The position numbers and the translations under genes are program-made. The notes beneath the pieces are model-generated. The model did no database searches and had not been told where the DNA came from. It was given only the letters and a program-made list of their open reading frames with translations. DNA of 64,000 nucleotides, from positions 27,970 through 91,969 of the forward strand of contig CAZAEZ010000024.1 in the NCBI GenBank assembly GCA_964484205.1, written 5' to 3'. The first letter of the stretch is position 1. Every line of letters starts with the position of its first letter. This document shows positions 42,886 through 52,700 of this stretch, one piece after another. The DNA comes from M3007 sp964484205 (GTDB taxonomy: Bacteria; Bacteroidota; Bacteroidia; Chitinophagales; Saprospiraceae).

Positions 42886-43008
42886 CCTAAAAGGAATTTA
42901 GTTTATCTGGTACGTTCGGAAACATTCACAATACCATGCGCTGCAAAAAACACGGCATTTCCACTGTCGAACAAGTATAAAATCTGTACTTTTTCGTTTG
43001 AAAAAACT

Positions 43009-45258
43009 ATGAGACGAAATCGTTCGATTTTATACTCCTTTCCGTGGCGATTGGTGGTGTTGCATTTGCGCAACCATTTGGTCTTAATCGGTTTATGGAT
43101 TTTTCTGGCCTTGCTGATGACCGGTGTGAGCGGCAAATTTTTTGGTATCCACTACCTGCTGCTCACACCGGAATATCACGGCGAGGTCAACTTTTGGAGT
43201 TTTTTCCTGACCGGGGCTGCCTGCGGCGCCTTTTTCCTGATCTGGAACCTGACGACCTACCTGCTCAGTGCGCACCGTTTTCCTTTTCTGGCTACGTTGA
43301 ATGCGCCGTTCACCAAGTTCGGCCTGAACAACAGCATCATCCCCTTCGTCTTTCTCGCCACCTATGTGATCGCTTCGGTGCGCTTCCAGTGGCACGATGA
43401 ACTCACCGGCACCTGGTCCATCCTGCGCAATATTCTGGGGTTTCTGATCGGTCTGAACGCCATGATCATCGCCGTAGCCGCCTACATGCACCTGACCAAC
43501 AAGGATGCCGCCTCGTTTTTGCGGCCGGGGCAATTTGTGCCAAAGCCGGGGAGCAAGTTGCTGGCTCCGGGCTACCGCATGCCCACCCTGTGGGAGATTC
43601 GGAGCGGCGCCACCCGCTGGCGGGTCGACAGTTACCTGACCGAACGCCTGCACCTGCGCCCCGTGCGCACCGTAGCGCACTACGACCCGGAGATCATCGG
43701 CCGCGTCTTTCGCCAAAACCACTGGAACGCCGTGGTGGTGCAACTTATGGCGGTACTGATCCTGATGGTGCTCGGCTTGTTCATGGACCAGCCCTGGGCG
43801 CGTATTCCCAGCGGCGCCACCATTTTCCTGCTGGCCAGCATGGCCATGGCTGTATTCGGGGCCATCGTTTTCTGGTTCCGGCATTGGGGTACCCTGGTGT
43901 TTATCGTGCTCATGGTGGCCGTGGACTACACGACCGGGCTCGGCTTTTTTCACTACCGCAACCGGGCCTACGGTTTGAATTACAAAAAAGAAAACCGCGC
44001 CGAGTACACGTACAAGGCCCTGGAGTCGATTTACAACCCCGATACCCTGGCACGCGATACGGCCAACACCCGGCGCATCCTCGACAACTGGCTGGCTAAA
44101 AACCGCGCGGCCGGCGAGCAACGCCCCAAACTGGTGTTTATCTGCGCCAGTGGCGGCGGCATGCGCTCGTCGCTGTGGACCATGCAAACGCTCCAGCGTG
44201 CCGACGAAGCCACCAACGGCCGCCTGCTCCGGCAAACCGCGCTCATCAGCGGGGCCTCGGGCGGCGTGCTGGGCGCGGCTTACCTGCGCGAGCTCTACCT
44301 GCGCCGGCAGCAAGGCGAGATTCGCTCCGTACACGACCCCAAATACACCGGCGACATCGCGCTCGACCTGCTCAACCCGGTGAGTTTTGCCATCATTTCC
44401 AACGACTTGTTTTTCCCGGTGCGCTCCTTCCGCTCCGGCGATTACTCCTACCGCCGCGACCGGGGCTATCTCTTCGAGCGCCAGCTCAACGAAAACTGCC
44501 GGGGCATGCTCGACAAACGCCTCGCCGATTACCGCCGCCCCGAGGCCGAGGGCCGCATTCCAATGCTGGTCATTTCGCCCTTCATTCTCAACGACGCCCG
44601 CCGCCTGCTCATCAGCCCCCAGGGGGTTTCGTACCTCATGCGGGCGCCCGACAATCCGCTGCGCAGCATTCAGCCCGAGCTCGACGGGGTGGACTTTCGC
44701 CGGCTCTTTGCCCGGCAGGAAGCCGACAGCCTGGCTTTCACCACCGCCCTGCGCATGAACTGCACCTACCCGCTCATCCTGCCGCCCACCTGGCTGCCCA
44801 CCGACCCCTCCGTGGAAGCCATGGATGCCGGGTTCCGGGACAATTTCGGCATTATGACCGCCGTGCGTTTTGTGCATACGTTCAAAGACTGGATCCGGGA
44901 AAACACCGGCGGCGTGGTGATCGTGCAGGTGCGTTGCTGGGAAAAAATTGATCCGATCCGGGAAAGCGACTCCAAGGGCATTGTCGAAAACCTGTTCGCC
45001 CCTTTCGGCGCAGCCGCCCGTATCACGGCCATGCAGGACTACGAGCAAGACAATGCCCTCTCGCTGCTCAACGACGTGCTCGGCGAAAATCAACTTCAGG
45101 TGATCCGCTTCATTTACGAACCCTTGAAAAAGGAAAACGAGGCCTCCATGAGCCTGCACCTGAGCAAACGCGAAAAGCTGGATATCCTGGAATCGTTTGA
45201 GCAGCCGGAGGTGCAGGCGAATTTGTCGTTGTTGAAGGCGGTGTTGGGGGTGGAGTAG
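43009..45258 (+). CDS. Patatin-like phospholipase, membrane-anchored
   Basis: A 749-residue protein with several membrane helices in the first ~330 residues (LIGLWIFLALLMTGVSG, FFLIWNLTTYLLSAH, GFLIGLNAMIIAVAAYMHL, VVQLMAVLILMVLGLFM) followed by a patatin domain. Patatin signatures are visible: oxyanion/glycine loop FICASGGGMRSSLW, nucleophile GASGG in LISGASGGVLGAAYLREL, and catalytic aspartate in AMDAGFRDNFG. Predicted to hydrolyse membrane acyl esters at the cytoplasmic side. The last 24 codons are duplicated 1.4 kb downstream, after the DUF4143 ATPase. ATG at 43009 begins the first helix; the upstream frame covers a repeat. Confidence 0.85.
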   Translation: MRRNRSILYSFPWRLVVLHLRNHLVLIGLWIFLALLMTGVSGKFFGIHYLLLTPEYHGEVNFWSFFLTGAACGAFFLIWNLTTYLLSAHRFPFLATLNAPFTKFGLNNSIIPFVFLATYVIASVRFQWHDELTGTWSILRNILGFLIGLNAMIIAVAAYMHLTNKDAASFLRPGQFVPKPGSKLLAPGYRMPTLWEIRSGATRWRVDSYLTERLHLRPVRTVAHYDPEIIGRVFRQNHWNAVVVQLMAVLILMVLGLFMDQPWARIPSGATIFLLASMAMAVFGAIVFWFRHWGTLVFIVLMVAVDYTTGLGFFHYRNRAYGLNYKKENRAEYTYKALESIYNPDTLARDTANTRRILDNWLAKNRAAGEQRPKLVFICASGGGMRSSLWTMQTLQRADEATNGRLLRQTALISGASGGVLGAAYLRELYLRRQQGEIRSVHDPKYTGDIALDLLNPVSFAIISNDLFFPVRSFRSGDYSYRRDRGYLFERQLNENCRGMLDKRLADYRRPEAEGRIPMLVISPFILNDARRLLISPQGVSYLMRAPDNPLRSIQPELDGVDFRRLFARQEADSLAFTTALRMNCTYPLILPPTWLPTDPSVEAMDAGFRDNFGIMTAVRFVHTFKDWIRENTGGVVIVQVRCWEKIDPIRESDSKGIVENLFAPFGAAARITAMQDYEQDNALSLLNDVLGENQLQVIRFIYEPLKKENEASMSLHLSKREKLDILESFEQPEVQANLSLLKAVLGVE

Positions 45259-45261
45259 TAA
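45187..45261. repeat. 75-bp direct repeat, copy 1 (patatin 3' end)
   Basis: The last 24 codons and stop of the patatin gene, starting CTGGAATCGTTTGAGCAGCC, recur almost unchanged at 46635-46709 (three differences seen). Between the copies lie a REP-type palindrome and the DUF4143 ATPase. Confidence 0.9.
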
Positions 45262-45267
45262 GTCGCA

Positions 45268-45302
45268 AAGCGAGGGGGTCGCTTGGAGCGACCCCCTCGC
45301 TT
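45268..45302. repeat. REP-type palindrome of the RAYT subfamily
   Basis: AAGCGAGGGGGTCGCT-TGG-AGCGACCCCCTCGCTT, nine bases past the patatin stop. The arms are those of the palindromes around the RAYT gene at 58.5-59.8 kb, 13 kb away; the spacer differs (TGG here, CGA there). Confidence 0.9.
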
Positions 45303-45410
45303 ATTAAAATTGACAAGGCCGTTCACACATGACTCATGTTGACAAAAAAATACCGGGCATGGTTCAAACGTAGCCATCTGGCCACTTTAGTGGCACCATT
45401 GATGTTTTTT

Positions 45411-45447
45411 TACAAATTAAAAGTTTGACTTTTAATTTGTAAGTTTG
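45411..45447 (+). promoter_or_regulatory. Perfect 14-bp dyad overlapping a -7 box before the ATPase
   Basis: TACAAATTAAAAGT-TTG-ACTTTTAATTTGTA (45411-45441) is perfect, and the -7 match TAAGTTTG (45440-45447) begins at its edge. A dimeric regulator bound here would block the promoter of the gene starting at 45473. No good -33 TTG is seen. Confidence 0.55.
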
Positions 45448-45472
45448 CGTACAGATAAAAAACAACGTATCC

Positions 45473-46633
45473 ATGATACCGAGACAATTAGGTGCGATCA
45501 TACAAGCTGCTGCCCAAACCATGCCGGTTGTTAGCATTACCGGACCCAGGCAGTCTGGCAAAACCACATTGGCTAAGTATGCTTTTCCGAATTATGCGTA
45601 TGCCAATCTGGAAAACCTGCCTACCCGCCAGTTTGCGCGTGAAAATCCCATAGGCTTTCTTAAACAATATGCACAAGGTCTTATCGTGGACGAAGCGCAA
45701 TATGTTCCGGACTTATTTTCGTACATCCAGGTTGAAGTGGATCAGCACAGGCAGAATGGCCGGTATATCCTGACTGGTTCACAGAATTTTCTGTTGATGG
45801 AGAAGATAACCCAAAGCCTGGCGGGGCGTGTGGCTGTTTTCAATTTATTGCCGTTTTCAGTGAGGGAACTTGAAAATACAGCGTTTCAACTCACCAGCCC
45901 GTTTGAATATATCGTCAAAGGCTTCTATCCCAGGATCTACGATCAAAAAACCCCGCTTGACATATTTTATCCATCTTATTTGCTCACCTATCTGGAACGA
46001 GATGTGCGCCTGTTGAAAAATATCGGTGATTTACTGGCATTTGAGCGGTTTGTGAAACTTTGTGCCGGCCATATTGGTCAGGTTTTCAACCAAACGTCTT
46101 TGTCCAACGACACCAATTTTTCGCAGCCGACCATTAAAAGTTGGCTTTCTGTTTTGGAAACCAGTTTTGTCGCCTTCCTGTTACCGCCCTATTTTCGGAA
46201 TTTCAACAAACGATTGCTAAAAACGCCGAAACTGTATTTCTATGATACCGGCCTTGCCTGTTCCTTGTTGGGCATCCGTTCAGCAGCAGATTTGGAAAAC
46301 CACCCCATGCGTGGCCCCTTGTTTGAAAATTTTATTGTGGTCGAATTTATGAAGCAGTTTTTAAACCAGGGGCAGCGCCCGGCTTGCTACTATTGGCGCG
46401 ACAATACCGGCCATGAAATCGATCTCCTGATTGAACATGCCGGCCGGATATTTCCGATGGAAATCAAGTCAAGTCAAACGCTCAAAACCGAGTTTTTCAA
46501 AACCCTTGAATTCTTTCAAAAAATATCCGGAACGCCAACGGAACAATCCTTTGTCGTGTATGCCGGAACAGAAAATCAAACCCGACAGGCCGGGAATGCC
46601 CGGAGTTGGGACAATCTTCCTGTTTTTGATTGA
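45473..46633 (+). CDS. AAA ATPase with C-terminal DUF4143 domain
   Basis: A 386-residue protein of the family common in mobile and symbiont genomes. Walker A is ITGPRQSGKTTLAKY, Walker B LIVDEAQYVPDLF, sensor LTGSQNFLLMEKI, and the DUF4143 part contains PKLYFYDTGLACSLLGI and YYWRDNTGHEIDLLIE, similar to a restriction-endonuclease-like fold. Its role is unknown; a defence or toxin-like function has been suggested for the family. Base composition is visibly more AT-rich than the neighbours. It sits between two copies of the patatin 3' end with a REP palindrome, so it was probably inserted; a deleted relative is at 36 kb. Confidence 0.87.
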   Translation: MIPRQLGAIIQAAAQTMPVVSITGPRQSGKTTLAKYAFPNYAYANLENLPTRQFARENPIGFLKQYAQGLIVDEAQYVPDLFSYIQVEVDQHRQNGRYILTGSQNFLLMEKITQSLAGRVAVFNLLPFSVRELENTAFQLTSPFEYIVKGFYPRIYDQKTPLDIFYPSYLLTYLERDVRLLKNIGDLLAFERFVKLCAGHIGQVFNQTSLSNDTNFSQPTIKSWLSVLETSFVAFLLPPYFRNFNKRLLKTPKLYFYDTGLACSLLGIRSAADLENHPMRGPLFENFIVVEFMKQFLNQGQRPACYYWRDNTGHEIDLLIEHAGRIFPMEIKSSQTLKTEFFKTLEFFQKISGTPTEQSFVVYAGTENQTRQAGNARSWDNLPVFD

Positions 46634-46634
46634 T

Positions 46635-46709
46635 CTGGAATCGTTTGAGCAGCCGGAAGTGCAGGCGAATTTGTCGTTGTTGAAGGCGGTGTTGGAGGTG
46701 GAGTAGCAA
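46635..46709. repeat. 75-bp direct repeat, copy 2
   Basis: This is the second copy of the patatin 3' end (see 45187), starting CTGGAATCGTTTGAGCAGCC, two bases after the ATPase stop codon. It still encodes the patatin C-terminus, LESFEQPEVQANLSLLKAVL, but has no start of its own. Confidence 0.9.
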
Positions 46710-46715
46710 GGGCAA

Positions 46716-46761
46716 AACAAAAAAATGCCGGCGCCACAACCCCCAGGTTGCGCGCCGGCAT
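46716..46761 (-). terminator. Intrinsic terminator of the T9SS cargo operon
   Basis: On the minus strand ATGCCGGCG and CGCCGGCAT pair around a 19-base loop, followed by TTTTTTGTTTTG. It lies 29 bases after the stop of the giant protein. Confidence 0.88.
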
Positions 46762-46789
46762 AGGCAAAAATCAATAAATTACCGTTCAA

Positions 46790-49700
46790 CTACTGCCGCA
46801 ATACCTTGCGCACAACAGCCCCTTCCGGTGTTTCCAGGCGTATGAAGTACATACCCGCTTGCACCGAACCGGTATTCCATCGCAGGCTGTTCATGCCCGG
46901 CGCCGCTGCAATTTCCTGTTGCAGCACAAGGCGGCCCGCCACGTCGGTGATCAGCAGGCGAACATCCCGGTGCTGGTCCGAGTTGAAAAAGATGGTCGTC
47001 GCATCGGTAAACGGATTCGGTTGTACCTCCAGGTACAACGCTGCCGCCGGTTCGGCAAGCCCCACCGTTTTGAGCGTGAACGGCACAGGGTCCTGAACGT
47101 CGCCCTGGTGCAGGTTGCTCACGAAGTTCATTTCTTCCGTCAGCGGGCGCACCTGTCCGTCGTCGCTGTCGTACAGTTTGAAATTCAAGAGTTCGCCCGA
47201 GTTGTTGGCATACATCGTCAGGAAAAACAGGTGTGCCTGCAAGGGCGCCACATAGATCGCCTGCGCCGCGCCGCGCACCTCGTTGCCGGCAAAGGCGCCG
47301 AGTTCCATCGTGCCGGTCGTGGCATTGCCGCTGGTATCCGCCAACATACCGATCAGGGTCATGCTGAATTCATACTGGGCCGGATTTACGGTCCAATACG
47401 GCGCCAACGGCGTGTTTTCACCCCTGGATTCTGAAAAGGGCACGCCTTTCATCTGCGGATTTACCGGTGGCGGGTACAGCAAAATACTGGCGCTGTCGGC
47501 CACGCGGATCTGGTAGCCGTTCGGCGGCGCCATAAATTTCAGGTTGCCCACCCAGCCGGATTGCGCGTCGAGGTACTGCGCAAAACCGGTCTGGCTCTTG
47601 ATCAGGTCGCCGTATTGCGCATTGACCGTTTTGAGCGCTTCGTTGACCGGCAGGGCGTAGTTGGGAATATAGCTGATCCAGTTCCAACCTTGAACCAGCG
47701 GCAACGGCATGTCCGCCGGGTCAATCACATGCCCCATTATCGGCAATACCTCGTCTTCCAAATTGCCATAGACGTACATGGTGGAGTTGTTCAAGTTGGT
47801 AAGCGAGCCGGCCCAGAACGAAAAATCGGAATCGTAAACGGACACCTCAGTCTGACTGCGGATCGCGTAGGGATATAGCATCGGCGCAAATACCACATGC
47901 AGACTGTCGTTCGGGAAAGCCAGGTTGAAGGACAGCCAGTTCCAGCCATAACCGACCTGGATTTCCCGTAGCACCAGACTGGTCGTATGAATCACCTGCG
48001 GCGCATCCGGGATGCCGATCACATGGTCGTGTTCGAAGGCGAAAATTTCTTCGGCCGGACTGTACCGGAGGCAGGCAGAGGCATCCCAAATGTCGAGCCG
48101 GATTGGTTTGCCGGTGTCGTCGGGTTTGCCGTAAACGGTCAGGTAAGCCAGCCATTTGTCTACCTGCGGTACGTATTGCACGTAGGAGCGGCCGCGCAGT
48201 TCATCGTCGATGTAGGCCGCCACGATGTCTTCTACATCCCTGGAGACAGCGCCTTCGATGTCGAGTTCCAGCACCAGGTTCATCGAATTTTGATAAAGCC
48301 CGGCGTTCATCTGCCAGTCCGGCGGGCGGCAAATCACCCGTACACCCAGGGGCAGGCGTTCGTCGCCGCCCATGAAGAAGGGATTCTGTCCGGTCACCGT
48401 GTGCAGCGTGATCGAGTCCGTCCAATGGCCGAATGCCAGCGAGGAATCCACTTCAAAGCGAATATCGCGGATTTCATTGGCCGCCAACACGCCGGTGTCG
48501 GGCACTACGCGCACCCAATCGGGCAGGTCCTTGATCTTGAACGGCGTCGGGTAACCGCCGCGGTTGTGTATGCGGGCGACCACCGACTGGATGTTATCCT
48601 CGTACTTGGTCATGCCGATACTGTCGGTCAGCCAGGCCAGTTCGTTGCGATCGACGTAAAATTCCCAGGTGTAGGCGCTGCCTTTGTTCCCGGTCAAATC
48701 CTCGATGTCGTGCAGTTCCGCGCGCAGTATTCGATTTTCATAAAACGTGTTGTCGAAGCTCGGGTCAAGCACGATCTTGTTTTCAAAACAAGTTATCGAA
48801 ATGTCGATCAGGTTGCCGGTCGTGGCATCGAACAGCCCGACGTTGTTTTTCACCACCGGCGGCCCGGTTGCCTGGATCAACTTGTCGCAATTGACGTGCT
48901 GATTGAAGGTAAAGGAAATTTCATCCCCTACCTGGTACACCCCGTCGGAGGGTTGCGGAACGCCCACCAGACTGGGTGGCTCGCGATCGATGCGCCCTTC
49001 GATGATCTCCGAAAAACCGGGTTTGTCGGAGGCATCGCCGGTGCAAACCGCCCAGGCGTGAATTTCATAGGGACCGTCGCCCAGGCCGGCTGTTTCCCAG
49101 AGGAACTGGGTGAAGCCGGGTTCCAGGGTGTCGGTTTGCCCGGCATATCCCGACCAGTTGGGATTGTAGCGCTCCGCACCGGTGGGGCCGGTAATGTTGA
49201 TCCAGGCGCCGTCGCCGTTCGCGCGGCGGTATTGCACGCGGATCAACTGGAAATCCTCGGAATTCCGGTCGTAACCCGACACGGTGATCCGCCGCAGGGT
49301 GCCCGGCTGGTTCGGATCGTTGTTGATCACCACCCAGTTTTGCTCCGGCACATTGATGTTTACCTCGCTGCAGGGGCGGATAAAACGCGCGCCAAGGTAC
49401 AGCCTCGAAAAATAGACCGAGTCGGGCGCCGTGCCGAGCGACAGGTCGGCGTCGTATTCGCACTGCGAAAACAGGGCTACCTGCAAGCTGTCGTACTCGT
49501 ATTCCAACGGCCCGCGCTCGATGGTGAGCGTGAGGTGCGTAGATTCCCCATACGGCAGGAAAAACTGGATCGGTTGTCCGTTTAGCGCTTGACCGTTCAG
49601 TCTGATCACTGCGCCGTGCGGGTTGCTGCCCGGAATGGCGGAGAAGCTGTAGGTCATGTCCTCGTTTGTGGCGCTGAGGTTGCCCAGTTCCAGTTCGAAT

Positions 49701-52700
49701 ACTGCCGGTTCGTGGGCCGGAATATTTTCCGCCACGAATCCCGTACCCTGTGCGAGTTGGAGGTTGGGCCATTCCCGGTGCGCGGTGCCTTCTTCCCAGG
49801 GGCAGGAGGTTTGCCCGGCGAAGAGTTTAAACACCGGGGTGTTGTACACCGAGTCCATCAGCACATCCAGGCTGAAGGCGTCGTTGGCGTCGTCGTCGGC
49901 CAGTACGTAGCCGGTGGTAATGCCTTTCCCGTCTTCAGACCCCGAACCATCCAGCGTACTGGAGGAGTTTGAAATATCGATAATCCCCTCAATACCAAAT
50001 TCCTGAAACGTATAGCCGATGTGTGTAACCGTACTAAAATCCAAACCGCCACCGCTCTGGCTCGAACTTGAGCTGGCCGAACCGCTGGTTTCCGAGTATT
50101 CAAACGAGGTCGTGGCATCGAATGAAATATGCCGCTTGAGTTTTGCCTTTTCTTTCAATCCGCGGTTCCGTTCAATGATGTTTGCCCAAAGTGTATCCGA
50201 CTTCAAACTCTGCTGTTTAACAGAATCGACCGTACCCGGGTCGGCTGCGATATTTTGCAGGTATGGCCGCAGGTAGTTTTCGATATAAGCCTGGGAATAG
50301 ACAAAGGTGGTCGGTTTATTTCCCGGCTCAACATTCAGCACGGTAGTCGCGTCGGCCGAGCAAGTCGAGGGGTCGAACGTCACCTTGTCGGCGATCCCAA
50401 ACTTCAGGTCCAGGGCCGCGCCCATGTACAGGTCGGCGTCTTCGCCCACATAGTTGCTTCCATCGCTGGTCGCCACTTTGGAACTAAAGGTCATGCAGGT
50501 TTGCATGGAATTTTCATTCGTGTTTACAATTGTTTTGATCAGGGAAATTTCCGTGTCAAAAATCACACCCTGGTTTTCAATAACACCTACTCCAAGCGGA
50601 GCCGCAACAATAGTCACATCGCCGCCCAGGTGAAAGGCGCCGCCGCCGCCTAAGCCCAACGTATTCTCGTGCGCAAAGCTGGTGGTGGTGCAAACTGTAG
50701 AATCTTTCTCCAGGTACGAATAACTGGCGTCGCCCGGCGGGTCGCGCAGGATGAGGAAGGGCGTCTCCGGAAGCAAGGTCGTGAAGGTGCTTCCCTTGTT
50801 CAAAATACCCGTCACGATCGCCTGCCGCAACAAACTACCCGTCCGGCCCGCAACGGAGGTACCCACTACCTGAAGGGTTTTCAGGTAAGGCGGCGACGGA
50901 TTCGGGCCGCCCACCCGGAACTGGTATTTCAGGCTGCCGCCCGACATGGTCGTGTCTTGGTTAATTTCGGCAAAACCGTTTAGTAGCTCAAAATTGGCCG
51001 TATCCAGGTAGCATACACCGTCGTCGATCACATTCATGTCGGTATCCAGAATTTCCTCGTACTGCTCTTTCAACTTGATCTCCAGCGTTACCAGCTCGGA
51101 TTGGTCCAGCACAATTACAGACGGCGTACAACCGGGAATCGGATCCAGCCCACTGGCGATTTCCACTATCGGAGGGGCGTAATAGGTAAAATTGACCACG
51201 GTATCCGTTTTGGTCAAATCGAGCGTAGCGCCACCTTGCGTTTGGAAGGCAGATTTGATATCCGGGTCGGAATGTTCGGTAATGGCCAGGGTCAGTTCTC
51301 CCAGCGGCGGCACATCGGCGAAGGTATAGTCGCCCTCCTGGTTGTTCAGCGTGACATGCCGCTCCAGGCAGCCGTCGGTGGAGCGCAGCGTGATGGTGCA
51401 CACGGTGCCCTGCCCCTGTCCGGGCGGCGCTTTGATGATCGATTTTTTGCAATCCCCGCCGGCGATCTGCCCGCCGACGGTCCGGGTGGTAATGTCGTTG
51501 AACAAAATACCCGCAATCGGGCTGACCACATTGGTCACTTCCCAGAATGCCGGGATAAAATTATGGTCTTCAAATTTCGGCGTCAGCCGGCCGGTAAACC
51601 CGGGGTCGAAGTCGATCTCGAACTTACCCGTGGAGTCGGTGAAAATTTTCGGCGAATACGAGTCGCCGTTGACCAGGATTTCCACTTTTTGGGCAAAACA
51701 ATCGGTGTTTTTGTACCGCACGTAGCCAGTTAAGGGCACTGTGGAGCGGTCGGTAAAATCTACCTGATCCACGGAAGTGACGCTGGGATTCAGGGTTACC
51801 TGCCGGGTGCCGGGGGTGAATTCGTGCGGGGTGACTTTTTGCCGAATGGCAAAAGCCGACCACGCGGCGCCTTCGTTGGTACCGTCGGGAAGCAGTACCG
51901 AGCCGGTGTTGTGCAGAAACTTTCCGCTGCCTTCATCCAGCGGGAAATAGACGCGCAAACCTTTCTCCTGCGGGTCGCGGGCATTTTGGAAGTGCCCGAG
52001 CACGGCGGCCGTGCTCAAGGTGGTATCGTACACCGCAAACTCGTCGATCAGGCCGTCGAAGTGATCGGCCTGCGTGCCGGGGCCGGTAGGCCGGGCGCCG
52101 AGCATCCAGTTTTGGGTCGTGTCGGAAAAATTGCCCGTCAAACCGGTGAAAACCTGCGGGCTTCCGAAGGGCACGCCGTTTTTAAAGGCGCGCACCGTAT
52201 GGCCGGCGGCGCTGCTGTCGATCGACAAAGCCAGGTGCTGGTAGCCCATACCCAGGGCGCCGAGGTTGTGATCCTGGCCATTGAGGTGCACAAACACATC
52301 GCTTTCCAGGCCGCTTTGGCGCAGGAAGAGGCGGAATTCATTGGCGCCCCATTTTTTAGCCAGCAGGCATTGGTCGCCGGCCGGGTCGGAATTGTTCACC
52401 CAGAGTTCCAGGGTGGATTTTGGCGTCAGGGAAAAATCGGGCAAGGTGGCGTAATCGCCTTCGCCGGGTACAAACTTGAGCGCCCGGTGCAGGTAAAAAT
52501 TCTTCATCGGTTCGGCCAAAAAGGTCGTGCCCGTGCCATAGCTCGCCGACTCGATGCGGTAAAAACCGTCCTGGTTGGTTTTGCCCATCGTGCGCACATG
52601 CGGCCGGTCGGTGTCGAATTGTGCACCGCAGAAGAACAGTTTGTTTCGGCGCAGCACATCGAAAGAGCCGGTGCCAAGTTCTTCGTCCATTTTCCAGTAG

